Assembly: GCA_018711005.1 (NCBI GenBank)
Contig: DVIT01000016.1
Span: 1-64,000, forward strand
Direction: 5' to 3'
DNA: 64,000 bases
Source: Candidatus Scybalocola faecigallinarum
Lineage (GTDB): Bacteria; Bacillota; Clostridia; Lachnospirales; Lachnospiraceae
Shown here: positions 33,057-41,423 of the stretch, piece by piece
Layout: every line of letters begins with the position of its first letter
How positions within the stretch are numbered: the first letter of the stretch is position 1
Translations under genes and position numbers: made by a program
Notes under the pieces: model-generated
Database searches by the model: none
Seen by the model: the letters and a program-made list of their open reading frames with translations, nothing else
Told to the model about the DNA's origin: nothing

Positions 33057-33854
33057 ATGCTGGATATTATAAATGTACATAAATCCTTTAATATCGGTAC
33101 GCCGGTGCAGAAGGACGCTCTTACCGGCCTGAACCTTCATTTGGATAAGGGGGATTTTGTTACTGTTATCGGAGGCAACGGCGCCGGAAAATCCACAATG
33201 CTTAATGCAGTCGCCGGTGTGTTTGGCGTTGAGAAGGGAACGATAAAGATCGACGGCCACGATGTGACCCGGGATCCGGAGTATAAGCGTGCAAAATATA
33301 TCGGCCGGGTATTCCAGGATCCTTTAAAGGGAACGGCCGGCGACATGTGGATCGAGGAAAATCTTGCGCTGGCTCTGCGCCGGGGCAAGCGCCGCAGCTT
33401 TCGCTGGGGGATCAGCAATAAGGAAAGAGAGCAGTTTGTAGAGCTGCTAAAGACATTGGATCTTGGCCTGGAATCACGGCTCAGCGCCAAGGTTGGCCTT
33501 CTTTCCGGCGGTCAGCGCCAGGCACTGACTCTGCTTATGGCCACCATTAAGGAGCCTCAGCTTCTTTTGCTGGATGAGCATACGGCGGCCCTGGACCCCA
33601 AGACCGCAAGAAAGGTACTGGATATGACCGACGAGATCGTATCCCGCAGCCATCTGACTACGTTAATGATCACCCATAATATGAAAGATGCCATTAAATA
33701 TGGCAACCGTCTTGTGATGATGAATGACGGAAAGATTATTTACGATGTGTCAGGGGAAGAAAAGAAAAATCTTAAGGTTTCTGACCTTTTGGCTAAGTTT
33801 GAGCAGGCCAGCGGCGGCGAGTTCGCCAATGACCGGATGCTTTTGGGCCAGTAA
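33057..33854 (+). CDS. ABC importer ATPase (TrpZ-like)
   Basis: A 265-aa ATPase powering the importer. Walker A is GGNGAGKST near residue 39-47, signature LSGGQRQALTLL near 148 and Walker B LLLLDEHTAALDP near 172; the switch His is in LMITHNM. The DEHT form of Walker B (instead of DEPT) is typical for this subfamily. Its ATG follows the permease stop directly, so translation is coupled, with GGAGGG in the end of the permease gene. Confidence 0.93.
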   Translation: MLDIINVHKSFNIGTPVQKDALTGLNLHLDKGDFVTVIGGNGAGKSTMLNAVAGVFGVEKGTIKIDGHDVTRDPEYKRAKYIGRVFQDPLKGTAGDMWIEENLALALRRGKRRSFRWGISNKEREQFVELLKTLDLGLESRLSAKVGLLSGGQRQALTLLMATIKEPQLLLLDEHTAALDPKTARKVLDMTDEIVSRSHLTTLMITHNMKDAIKYGNRLVMMNDGKIIYDVSGEEKKNLKVSDLLAKFEQASGGEFANDRMLLGQ

Positions 33855-33864
33855 GGTGTTATTT

Positions 33865-33912
33865 GCTCCTGCAGGAGCTGGTATTTGTATCAGTTCCTGC
33901 AGGAGCTTTTTT
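33865..33912 (+). terminator. Terminator of the importer operon
   Basis: GCTCCTGCAGGAGCTG and CAGTTCCTGCAGGAGC form a long stem followed by six Ts. Confidence 0.9.
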
Positions 33913-34001
33913 ATTAAATAAAATAGTAGCTGATCTTGTATAAACCTGTTATAATAAAATCTGTATGAAAAGGGACTTTAGATAAAAGTAGGAGGATGCT
34001 T

Positions 34002-34943
34002 ATGAGTGATTTGGCAAATGCACCCCGCAACGTGGTCCGTGAGGTGGGCAAAGTTGTTGCGGGTAAAGATGTTTATATAAAAAAGGTTATGCTGGCGATT
34101 TTAGCCGGAGGCCATATTTTAATGGATGATATTCCCGGCGTAGGGAAAACGACTATGGCCCTGGCATTTTCCAAGGCTATGGCCTTAAAGCAGAAGCGCG
34201 TCCAGTTTACGCCGGATGTGCTTCCCAGTGATGTGACGGGCTTTTATATGTTCCAGAAGGAGACAAAGACGTTCCGATATATGCCGGGGCCGGTTATGAC
34301 GAACCTGTTTCTGGCAGACGAGATCAACCGTACATCGCCCAAGACCCAGTCGGCTCTTTTGCAGGTTATGGAGGAGGGCAAGGTGACCATCGACGGAAAT
34401 ACGCTGGATGTGCCGGAGCCGTTTATTGTGATCGCCACCCAGAATCCGGTGGGTTCTGCAGGAACCCAGCTTTTGCCCGAGTCTCAGCTGGACCGTTTTA
34501 TGATCTGCTTCAGCCTGGGGTATCCGGATATTAAAAATGAGATCCAGATCATTAAGCGGCGCCATGCGGATAATCCCCTGGATCATGTGCGCCCGGTAAT
34601 GGACAGCGCTATTTTGCTGTCCTGTCAAAAGGCTGTGGAACAGGTATACATCCATGACGCTGTGTATGAGTATATTGCTCAGCTGGTCAATGCTACCCGT
34701 AACAATGAGCTGATCAAGCTGGGCGTCAGTCCCAGAGGGACGTTGGCTTTGTGCCGCATGGCCATGAGTTCGGCATTTCTGGCAGGCAGGGATTATGTGC
34801 TGCCGGATGATGTGGCCGGGATCTTTAAGGATGTGGCCGGGCACCGTATTGTACTGGATGGCCGTGCAGGGATCGCCGGTTATGATGCCCATACTGTGCT
34901 GGACCGGATCATTGCCTCTGTACCCAAGCCGGTACCGCGATAA
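34002..34943 (+). CDS. MoxR-family AAA+ ATPase
   Basis: A 313-aa ATPase of the MoxR group, chaperone-like proteins thought to help assemble or insert cofactors in partner proteins encoded beside them. Walker A IPGVGKTT at about residues 44-51, Walker B NLFLADEINRTSPK near 105, sensor 1 IATQNP near 147, and a C-terminal AAA lid. ATG 34002 lies six bases after AGGAGG; the ATG at 33996 touches the site. The next two genes (DUF58 and transglutaminase) complete a widely conserved three-gene set of unknown function. Confidence 0.93.
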   Translation: MSDLANAPRNVVREVGKVVAGKDVYIKKVMLAILAGGHILMDDIPGVGKTTMALAFSKAMALKQKRVQFTPDVLPSDVTGFYMFQKETKTFRYMPGPVMTNLFLADEINRTSPKTQSALLQVMEEGKVTIDGNTLDVPEPFIVIATQNPVGSAGTQLLPESQLDRFMICFSLGYPDIKNEIQIIKRRHADNPLDHVRPVMDSAILLSCQKAVEQVYIHDAVYEYIAQLVNATRNNELIKLGVSPRGTLALCRMAMSSAFLAGRDYVLPDDVAGIFKDVAGHRIVLDGRAGIAGYDAHTVLDRIIASVPKPVPR

Positions 34944-34958
34944 AGGGCGGATGAAGCT

Positions 34959-36086
34959 ATGAAAAATTTGCCTCTGTATTTGCTTGGGATGCTGCTTTGT
35001 ATTTACATTATGGTCATGTATACAGAGCCGGCGTTCTTTATTGTTGTTTTAGTTATGGCGGTCATTCTCATACTGGATTTGCTGCTGGCCATTTATCTGC
35101 GCAGCAGCCTGGAGATTTCCGGGGAAATGTCCGGAAATTTTATCCACCATTCCGAAGTGATCCCCATTACCATACATATCCATAATAAAAGCTTTCTGCC
35201 GGTGAGCCATCTGCGCATCCGGATCAGCTATAGCAATAAAATGGGCGGGATTTCCCGGAAACAGTGGATCTGCACTTATGCTGATGCAAGGTCCCATGCC
35301 CGGGTGACCTTCAACCTGACGTCGGAATGCTGCGGGGTGCTCCGGATCCATATGGAAAAGTTTCGGGCTGCAGGGCCTTTTAAGCTGTTTGCCTTTTCAG
35401 TAAAGGTGGGACATACCTTGGAAATCCCTGTGTTTCCCTATATCTTTCCGGTGAATTTTGAGATCAGTACAAAAATCCGGGACTTTATCGGAGAAAGTGA
35501 TACTTATTCCAAAAGTAAAAGCGGAGATGATCCGTCCGAGGTTTTTGATGTGCGTTCCTTTCACCAGGGTGACCGGATCTCCCGGATTCACTGGAAGCTG
35601 ACGGCCCGGGCAGATGAAATAATGGTTAAGGAGTTTTCACGGCCGGTAGGTTATCCGGTAGTGCTGTTTTTTAATTTTTCCCAGCCGTCCCGGGAGGGGC
35701 TGAGCAAGGCCCAGGTACGGCGGCAGGAAGCCGAGATCTTAAGGGCTATGACTGATGTGATCGAAGCAGGGCTGTCTATGAGCGCCGGGCTTGCCCGGGC
35801 ACAGTGCTGGCATTATATTGCATGGTGCCGGGAGAATATGACTATAGAACGTCATGCCATTGAGTCTGAGGAGGATGTATATGAGCATATGGGGCGGCTT
35901 TTGTATGCCCATCCCCACATTAAAATTTCAGACCCCAGGGCCTTTTACAGCCGTACATGGGGCGCGGACAGCTTTTGCACATTTTTATCAGTGAACACAA
36001 ATATGACAATCGAAAAAGACGGAGAGATTTATGAAGAAAGAGGATTGGACAGGGATACACTTTCTGGAGAAAACTTCATACTATGA
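34959..36086 (+). CDS. DUF58-domain membrane protein
   Basis: A 375-aa protein. Two hydrophobic segments (about residues 5-20 and 26-46) anchor it; a beta-rich stretch (about 50-160) follows and the DUF58 motif SEVFDVRSFHQGDRISRIHW lies near residues 188-207. DUF58 resembles von Willebrand A folds and its genes almost always follow moxR. It begins 15 bases after moxR and overlaps the transglutaminase gene by 56 bases. No function can be assigned beyond partnership with MoxR. Confidence 0.88.
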   Translation: MKNLPLYLLGMLLCIYIMVMYTEPAFFIVVLVMAVILILDLLLAIYLRSSLEISGEMSGNFIHHSEVIPITIHIHNKSFLPVSHLRIRISYSNKMGGISRKQWICTYADARSHARVTFNLTSECCGVLRIHMEKFRAAGPFKLFAFSVKVGHTLEIPVFPYIFPVNFEISTKIRDFIGESDTYSKSKSGDDPSEVFDVRSFHQGDRISRIHWKLTARADEIMVKEFSRPVGYPVVLFFNFSQPSREGLSKAQVRRQEAEILRAMTDVIEAGLSMSAGLARAQCWHYIAWCRENMTIERHAIESEEDVYEHMGRLLYAHPHIKISDPRAFYSRTWGADSFCTFLSVNTNMTIEKDGEIYEERGLDRDTLSGENFIL

Positions 36087-38529
36087 TGGGAAAAAGACCG
36101 GCCCGTTCAGCCTTTTGTGGGTTCTTGCCATTGTTGCCGGATTTGCTCTGAGCCAGCTGTCGGCCTTTGCTATTGTTTTTGACGGGCTTTCCATGGACTA
36201 TAATGTATGGACCATTGGAGGGGGCATGATTATTTTTTCCATGATCTTTTTTGTGCTGTCTTTTAAGTGGCAGTTTTTCTGGAGCGGGGCAGGCCTGTGC
36301 GCCCTGGGCCTTGGAGTTTATGCATGGCTGCGGTTTGACACTTTATCTCAGGGGGTGACAAGCCTTATTGAGCGGGGAAATACACTGGCAACGGATTATT
36401 ATGTGGAAGGAACTGTGGATGATGGTATATGGTCCGGGGAATTGGCGCCGGAGGTTTATATTTTTATTGCAGTGCTTTTGGTTTTGTATGGCGCCATATG
36501 TTTTTGGGGGCTGAAAACCTCATTTGGAGCGATTCTTCCCGGAGCAGCCGGGGTGCTTGCTGTATTTCTTGTGGGCCAGGTGCCCCAGCTGATGTGGATG
36601 GGCGTATTTTTGTTTTCCGCATGTGTACTCATTTCTGCAAGCTATACGGGCCATCGTTTCGGAAAGTACGGAACACTGACTGCTTTAGGCGGACAGTTTT
36701 TTGTCCGCGGCGATAAAAAGGCCGTGATCAAGATCGGCGCCGGAATGGCTGCAGTTGCTGCCGCCGCGCTGGCCATAAGCGCCGGGGTGTCTGTTCTGGC
36801 TGCAAATATTATCGGCCTTCCGGATCAGGATACTTTGGCCGGCTACCAGCAGCAGGTGCGTACATGGACTCAGGAGCATTTTCAGCTGTTCAGCGAATGG
36901 GGCCAGGCAGACCGGATCCCCCAGGGGGGCGTCAGCGGCGGTGATCTGGCTTCCGCCGGGGACCTTTATTATCACGGCGACCAGCAGTTGAGAATTCAGG
37001 TGGATGAGCAGCCGACTTCCGGTATGTATATTAAAGGGTATGTGGGAGAACAATATGAAAATAATGCCTGGTTATCCCAGTCTGGTGGGGATTATGATCA
37101 ATTTATGGGGGAGTATGGCATTGACGGGGATACGGAACGCCAGCTGTTAAATCTGGAATACAATATGTTGAATGAATTTGGCTCCAGCCATATGCGTATT
37201 GAAAAGCTGGCTGTTTTTGGCAGCTATGAGTTTTTCCCTTACGGGGCAAGAATTCAGGATCAGACAGACTGGGTCAATGATCTGTATATTTCCAGGACAA
37301 CGTCCTCCTCCCAATATGATTATGCGCCTGCGGTTTATCCCCTTGCCGGTGCATACGGAGAGCTGTCGGCCAATGCATCCCAGTATTTTGCCCGGAATCC
37401 GTCTATGGAATATATAGAAAACGGGTATAGAAATTTTGTTTATGACCGGTATACCCAGGTTCCTGCCGAGACTCGGGCCATGCTTTCGGATTTTACCGGC
37501 GGGACAGTCCCTGACACCCTGGAGGAAAAGATCCGCTATATCCGCTCATTGTTGGGAAATACATGCACATACACCCTGACGCCGGGAAGTCTGCCGCAAG
37601 GGCGGGATTTTACCGAATATTTTCTCATGGAAAACCAGAGGGGCTATTGTATGCATTTTGCCACAGCCGCGACGCTGCTTTTAAGAAATATGGGTGTTCC
37701 GGCCAGATATGTAGAGGGTTATATTTTAATCCCCGGCAATTTCACTGCTTCTTCCAATGGATATGAGGCCATCGTGTACGATCATCAGGCCCATGCCTGG
37801 GCAGAAATTTATGTGGATGGCGCAGGCTGGGTTCCGGTGGAAATGACGCCCACCTATTATGATTCTCAGGAAATCTCCGATGAGCCTCAGGAAAGCACGG
37901 AGACGGCCCGGGAGACAGAGACGGAAACGGAGAGTGAGACTGAAACAGAGAGCAGTTTAGCTCAAAGCGAAACTGCTCAGTCCCAGTCCGGCAATGAAAG
38001 CAGCGCTTCCGAGTCTGAGACGGCTCAGAATACGCCGCCTCAGGGATCCGATGGACAAGGTTCCAATGGACAGAGCAGCGGAGGCTTCCTTGGCACTGTT
38101 TTAAATGTTCTTTGGGGCATTTTGATCTTTGCTGCGGTGATCGTTATTTTGGCGGCGCTGATCCTGATGCGGGCATCAGCCCTTGCACGGCAGAGGGCGC
38201 GGCGTATGGGCCAGAAAAACCGGAGCAAGGCTGTAAGCGCCATTTACAGCTGTACCCTGCGCTTGTTTGAGATCATGGGGTACCATCAGAAGGATTATGG
38301 AAATCTCCATGAATACTTTGAAGCTGTGGCCAGGGATTATGATTTTATTAATGTGGATGCATTGGATGAAATGGTCATTCTGGCCAACCAGGCGGCGTTT
38401 AGCCGTGACGGTGTGGAGACTGCCCAGTGGCAGGAATGCCGTCACTTATACCAGTCTGTACGGAAACAAATGCTGAAGGCGCAGCCCTGGTGGAAGCAGC
38501 TGCTGCTAAAATATATTTACTGCTGTTAA
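36031..38529 (+). CDS. Membrane-bound transglutaminase-like protein (TgpA type)
   Basis: An 832-aa protein. About six membrane segments lie in residues 25-275, then an extracytoplasmic transglutaminase-core domain with the catalytic triad positions Cys540 (GYCMHFATAA), His588 (HAWAEIYV) and Glu604 in VEMTP where Asp is commoner but Glu occurs in this group. A Glu/Thr/Ser repeat linker (about 620-675, built of TETE- and SES-like units) precedes one more membrane segment (about 690-712) and a cytoplasmic DUF4129-like tail. GGAGAG precedes ATG 36031. Likely a protease or crosslinker at the cell surface working with MoxR and DUF58. Confidence 0.88.
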   Translation: MKKEDWTGIHFLEKTSYYDGKKTGPFSLLWVLAIVAGFALSQLSAFAIVFDGLSMDYNVWTIGGGMIIFSMIFFVLSFKWQFFWSGAGLCALGLGVYAWLRFDTLSQGVTSLIERGNTLATDYYVEGTVDDGIWSGELAPEVYIFIAVLLVLYGAICFWGLKTSFGAILPGAAGVLAVFLVGQVPQLMWMGVFLFSACVLISASYTGHRFGKYGTLTALGGQFFVRGDKKAVIKIGAGMAAVAAAALAISAGVSVLAANIIGLPDQDTLAGYQQQVRTWTQEHFQLFSEWGQADRIPQGGVSGGDLASAGDLYYHGDQQLRIQVDEQPTSGMYIKGYVGEQYENNAWLSQSGGDYDQFMGEYGIDGDTERQLLNLEYNMLNEFGSSHMRIEKLAVFGSYEFFPYGARIQDQTDWVNDLYISRTTSSSQYDYAPAVYPLAGAYGELSANASQYFARNPSMEYIENGYRNFVYDRYTQVPAETRAMLSDFTGGTVPDTLEEKIRYIRSLLGNTCTYTLTPGSLPQGRDFTEYFLMENQRGYCMHFATAATLLLRNMGVPARYVEGYILIPGNFTASSNGYEAIVYDHQAHAWAEIYVDGAGWVPVEMTPTYYDSQEISDEPQESTETARETETETESETETESSLAQSETAQSQSGNESSASESETAQNTPPQGSDGQGSNGQSSGGFLGTVLNVLWGILIFAAVIVILAALILMRASALARQRARRMGQKNRSKAVSAIYSCTLRLFEIMGYHQKDYGNLHEYFEAVARDYDFINVDALDEMVILANQAAFSRDGVETAQWQECRHLYQSVRKQMLKAQPWWKQLLLKYIYCC

Positions 38530-38548
38530 GGCGGAACAAAAAAATAAC

Positions 38549-38618
38549 GCTTCAGACATGTTTGAAGCAAAACTAAAAAAGCCATGGATTTTCGGGGGTC
38601 TGAAAATCCATGGTTTTT
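38549..38618. terminator. Terminator after the transglutaminase gene
   Basis: CCATGGATTTTC (38582-38593) pairs with GAAAATCCATGG (38602-38613), then five Ts; six As precede it, so it can serve the facing gene too. A smaller hairpin GCTTCAGACATGTTTGAAGC lies just before at 38549-38568. Confidence 0.85.
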
Positions 38619-38679
38619 ATAATGGGGGATCTGTAAGGATCTCCGTTTTTTATCGTATCCCGGGAATAAATCCTCCGGA

Positions 38680-40080
38680 TTAATTATCTGCGTCTCCGGT
38701 TCTCTTTAAAATGTAGAAGCCGTCGTCCAGAGCGGTAATGATGATGTATCCTCTGTCATCAACGATAACATCCTCAGTTACGGCATTTCTCGGGCCTGGG
38801 AAGCCTGGGAAGTAGGATTCCTCAGGTGTCTTATTTGGGTTCGGTGGAATGAAGTAAGCGATCTCTTTAATGTAGTAAGGATCGGATACATCATAAATGC
38901 GAAGGCCTGCGGCAAAGTAGCAGCAGTATACCCGGTCGCCCCGCTGTTCAAGCCATGGCTTACCGCTCATAGGCTCATGAAGGTTATGAGGACCGAAAGG
39001 ACCCTGGCAGCCAAGGTTCATCACGTTAAAGTTAGGATATGGAAAATCCTTTGGAACTTCCGGATATGGGAACTCGGCAATAAGTGTGGGTTTGGACGGA
39101 TTCCGTACATCGATCATATGGATGTTGTTCAGCGCCTGTGCTTCTGTAATGGATCCGGGCGGGAAGAACTGGAAGCGTTCACCTTCGTTTGTAACAACAA
39201 CCAGATCGCGGCCCGGAAGGGGAAGGGCAGTATGTGTCCTTGCACCGGCCAGGTGGCTTGAAAATACAGGCTGCAGTCTTAAGTTGCCTACGCATTTCGG
39301 CCGTGTAACGTCATTAACGTCAAGAATGTACAGACCATCGCCGCAGTAGCCGCAGAAGCAAAGACCGTCCTCACGCACATATGGCGGTCCGTGCATCCAG
39401 CCCTTGTCCATAAATGCAGGAACATGGGCTGCTGTATGGTCAACGGTACGTCCGGGATAGCCGTCAACAAACTGTTCCGGTGACCACCAGTTGCCAACCT
39501 CCACAGGATGGGTGGGATCTGCAATATCAACGATACGCATGATCATACCTTCAAAACGTTCAGCTTCGCAGGAAAGATATACATAGCGTCCGCCGTTGTA
39601 CATAAAACGGTGAACACCGATGGAGTGAGGCACGCCGCAGTCCCAATATCCCAGGAATTTGGGATTTTCCGGATCTTCTTTTAATGAATAAATGCGGATA
39701 CCTACTTCACATTTAATATTTCTAAGCTCGCTTTGCTCTACAAGGGCGTCCGGGCCGGAGCCTGCGGACATGGCGCAGATCATAAGATCGTCAGCCACCT
39801 GGAGCTTTGGTGTGGTGGTGGTAGGATATTCCTTGGGATCCACCAGTTCAAAGTGCTTTACAAACCGGGGGTTGTACGGGTCTGTGACTTCACTGATCAT
39901 GACGCCGTTTTGTGTGCCGCCAAAGCATGCACCGTAAAGATAGTATTTTCCTTCTGCCGTTTTGTAAAGGGCCATCTGGAACATACCGCAGTTGCCGTCC
40001 ATTTCATTAAAGGAGCAGACTTCAAGATTTTTAATATAACCATTGTTGCCCGGCCCTTTTGCATAAAACATATCAGCCAT
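38680..40080 (-). CDS. LVIVD-repeat beta-propeller protein
   Basis: A 466-aa protein made of repeated units of the LVIVD type, each with a form like IRIYSL-DPENPKFLGYW, MRIVDIADPTHPVEVGNW, LYILDVNDVTRPKCVGNL, IHMIDVRNPSKPTLIAEF and LRIYDVSDPYYIKEIAYF, giving about seven propeller blades. Unlike most LVIVD proteins it has no signal peptide or anchor, so it seems cytoplasmic. Many His, Cys and aromatic residues (HSIGVHRFMY, VDHTAAHVPAF, CFCGYCGDG) sit between strands and could line a metal or ligand site. Function unknown. ATG 40080 follows CAGGAGG, with a good promoter of its own. Confidence 0.85.
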   Translation of the reverse strand: MADMFYAKGPGNNGYIKNLEVCSFNEMDGNCGMFQMALYKTAEGKYYLYGACFGGTQNGVMISEVTDPYNPRFVKHFELVDPKEYPTTTTPKLQVADDLMICAMSAGSGPDALVEQSELRNIKCEVGIRIYSLKEDPENPKFLGYWDCGVPHSIGVHRFMYNGGRYVYLSCEAERFEGMIMRIVDIADPTHPVEVGNWWSPEQFVDGYPGRTVDHTAAHVPAFMDKGWMHGPPYVREDGLCFCGYCGDGLYILDVNDVTRPKCVGNLRLQPVFSSHLAGARTHTALPLPGRDLVVVTNEGERFQFFPPGSITEAQALNNIHMIDVRNPSKPTLIAEFPYPEVPKDFPYPNFNVMNLGCQGPFGPHNLHEPMSGKPWLEQRGDRVYCCYFAAGLRIYDVSDPYYIKEIAYFIPPNPNKTPEESYFPGFPGPRNAVTEDVIVDDRGYIIITALDDGFYILKRTGDADN

Positions 40081-40139
40081 AAATCTACCTCCTGTTTTTT
40101 TATATAGTCTAAGCAGAATAAGTTCATTGCTTTGTATAT

Positions 40140-40168
40140 ATTTTACATAATAATCCCGGTTAAATCAA
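40140..40168 (-). promoter_or_regulatory. Promoter of the LVIVD gene
   Basis: Minus strand: TTGATT (40163-40168), 17-bp spacer, TAAAAT (40140-40145), about 60 bases before the start codon. Confidence 0.75.
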
Positions 40169-40340
40169 CAAAAGAACGTTAATTTATCCAATGCATATTA
40201 AAATCGGCATGACAAATCCAAATGGATAAGGAAATTGATATAATACGCTGCCCGGTAAATTACCTTTAGGCGGCGTTTGATCCATGGATCTTTCGGTTTC
40301 TCTTGCAATTTTTTTAATATGGTTTAAAATGTTCATATGG

Positions 40341-40507
40341 TATGATGCCAGGGTCAAAATATCGTGCTTTTCATGCTCGCATGAAAAAGCACGATTTTGA
40401 GACCTGCAAAAACATGAGAAAGAGCCTTTTTTCGCAGAAAAATGAGCGATTTCGAATGTTTTTAGGATTTCGTGAGCACGAAGTGCGGAGAAATCCGTGG
40501 CATTATA
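40341..40507. repeat. 167-bp multi-hairpin element upstream of degV
   Basis: The ends TATGATGCCA (40341-40350) and TGGCATTATA (40498-40507) are inverted repeats (10 pairs, one G-T). Inside are three hairpins: 40353-40403 with apex CATGC-TC-GCATG; 40404-40438 (CTGC.AAAAA with TTTTTTCGCAG); and 40465-40496 (GGATTTC with GAAATCC). It could be a MITE/REP-like element or a structured RNA in the degV leader. The rest of the 40081-40340 spacer holds only the LVIVD promoter. Confidence 0.65.
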
Positions 40508-40542
40508 GTATATAAAATAAATTCAACGGGGAGTATGTTGTT

Positions 40543-41391
40543 ATGGAAAAAGTAAAAATTTTCGGTGACAGTACATGTGATCTTCCAAAGGAGATCCTGG
40601 AACGTTTTGACCTTGATGTGATGCCTTTGCCGGTCATGATCGGAGACCGCCAGTGCCTGGACGGCGTGGATGCCACACCGGAGGATATTTACCAATATTA
40701 TGAGACCACAGGCAAGATGAGCAAGACCAGCGCGCCAAATACTAACGATTACAAGGAGTTTTGGAAACCGTGGGTGGATGAGGGATATGAAGTAATCCAT
40801 TTTCATATTAGCTCGGATATTTCCGGAACATACAACTTTGCATGTATGGCAGCTAAAGAAGTGGGACATGTGCATCCCATTGATACGAGAGTATTATCCA
40901 CCGGGATCGGCCTTCTGATGCTGGAAGCAGCAGACCTGAGAGATGAAGGAAGATCGGCACAGGAGATTGTGGACATTATTGAAAAGCGCAAGGAAAAGTG
41001 CCAGACCAGCTTTCTTGTGGATGTGGTCGAATATTTGTGGAAGGGCGGACGGTGCAGCAGTGTTGCAGCCCTTGGAGCGAATGTTTTAAAGCTCAAGCCA
41101 AGGATCGATCTTGTGGACGGCAGGATGATCTCCACGAAAAAGTACAGAGGAAAAACCGAAAAGTGTTTTGCTGCTTATGCTGATGACCTGCTTGCCGGAA
41201 AAGATAATATTAAGCTGGATCGGATCTTTGTTACCCATTCCGGGATCGACCAGAAGATCGTTGACCTTATGGTGAGCAAGGTAAAAGAGCACCAGCCGGA
41301 GGTTAAAGAAATTTTTGTAACAAAAGCAGGATGTACCATTTCCTGCCACTGCGGCCCGGGAACTTTGGGCATACTGTTTCTGTATAAATAA
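40543..41391 (+). CDS. DegV-family fatty-acid-binding protein
   Basis: A 282-aa EDD-fold protein. DegV proteins (FakB) bind a fatty acid and present it to the kinase FakA. The N-terminal IFGDSTCDLP and the ligand-carboxylate segment HISSDISGTYNFA near residue 88-100 are typical, as is the second-domain LWKGGRCSSVAALGANVLKLKP. No fakA gene is adjacent. ATG 40543 has GGGGAG upstream. It precedes the M3 peptidase by 32 bases and may share its transcript. Confidence 0.92.
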   Translation: MEKVKIFGDSTCDLPKEILERFDLDVMPLPVMIGDRQCLDGVDATPEDIYQYYETTGKMSKTSAPNTNDYKEFWKPWVDEGYEVIHFHISSDISGTYNFACMAAKEVGHVHPIDTRVLSTGIGLLMLEAADLRDEGRSAQEIVDIIEKRKEKCQTSFLVDVVEYLWKGGRCSSVAALGANVLKLKPRIDLVDGRMISTKKYRGKTEKCFAAYADDLLAGKDNIKLDRIFVTHSGIDQKIVDLMVSKVKEHQPEVKEIFVTKAGCTISCHCGPGTLGILFLYK

Positions 41392-41423
41392 CTTGATGCT
41401 AACTTATGAAAGGAACTTGTATT

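Noticed and set aside
37908-38040. Short repeats coding TETE/SES units as a DNA repeat array
   Set aside because: They are an in-frame low-complexity linker in the transglutaminase protein, not an independent repeat or CRISPR.
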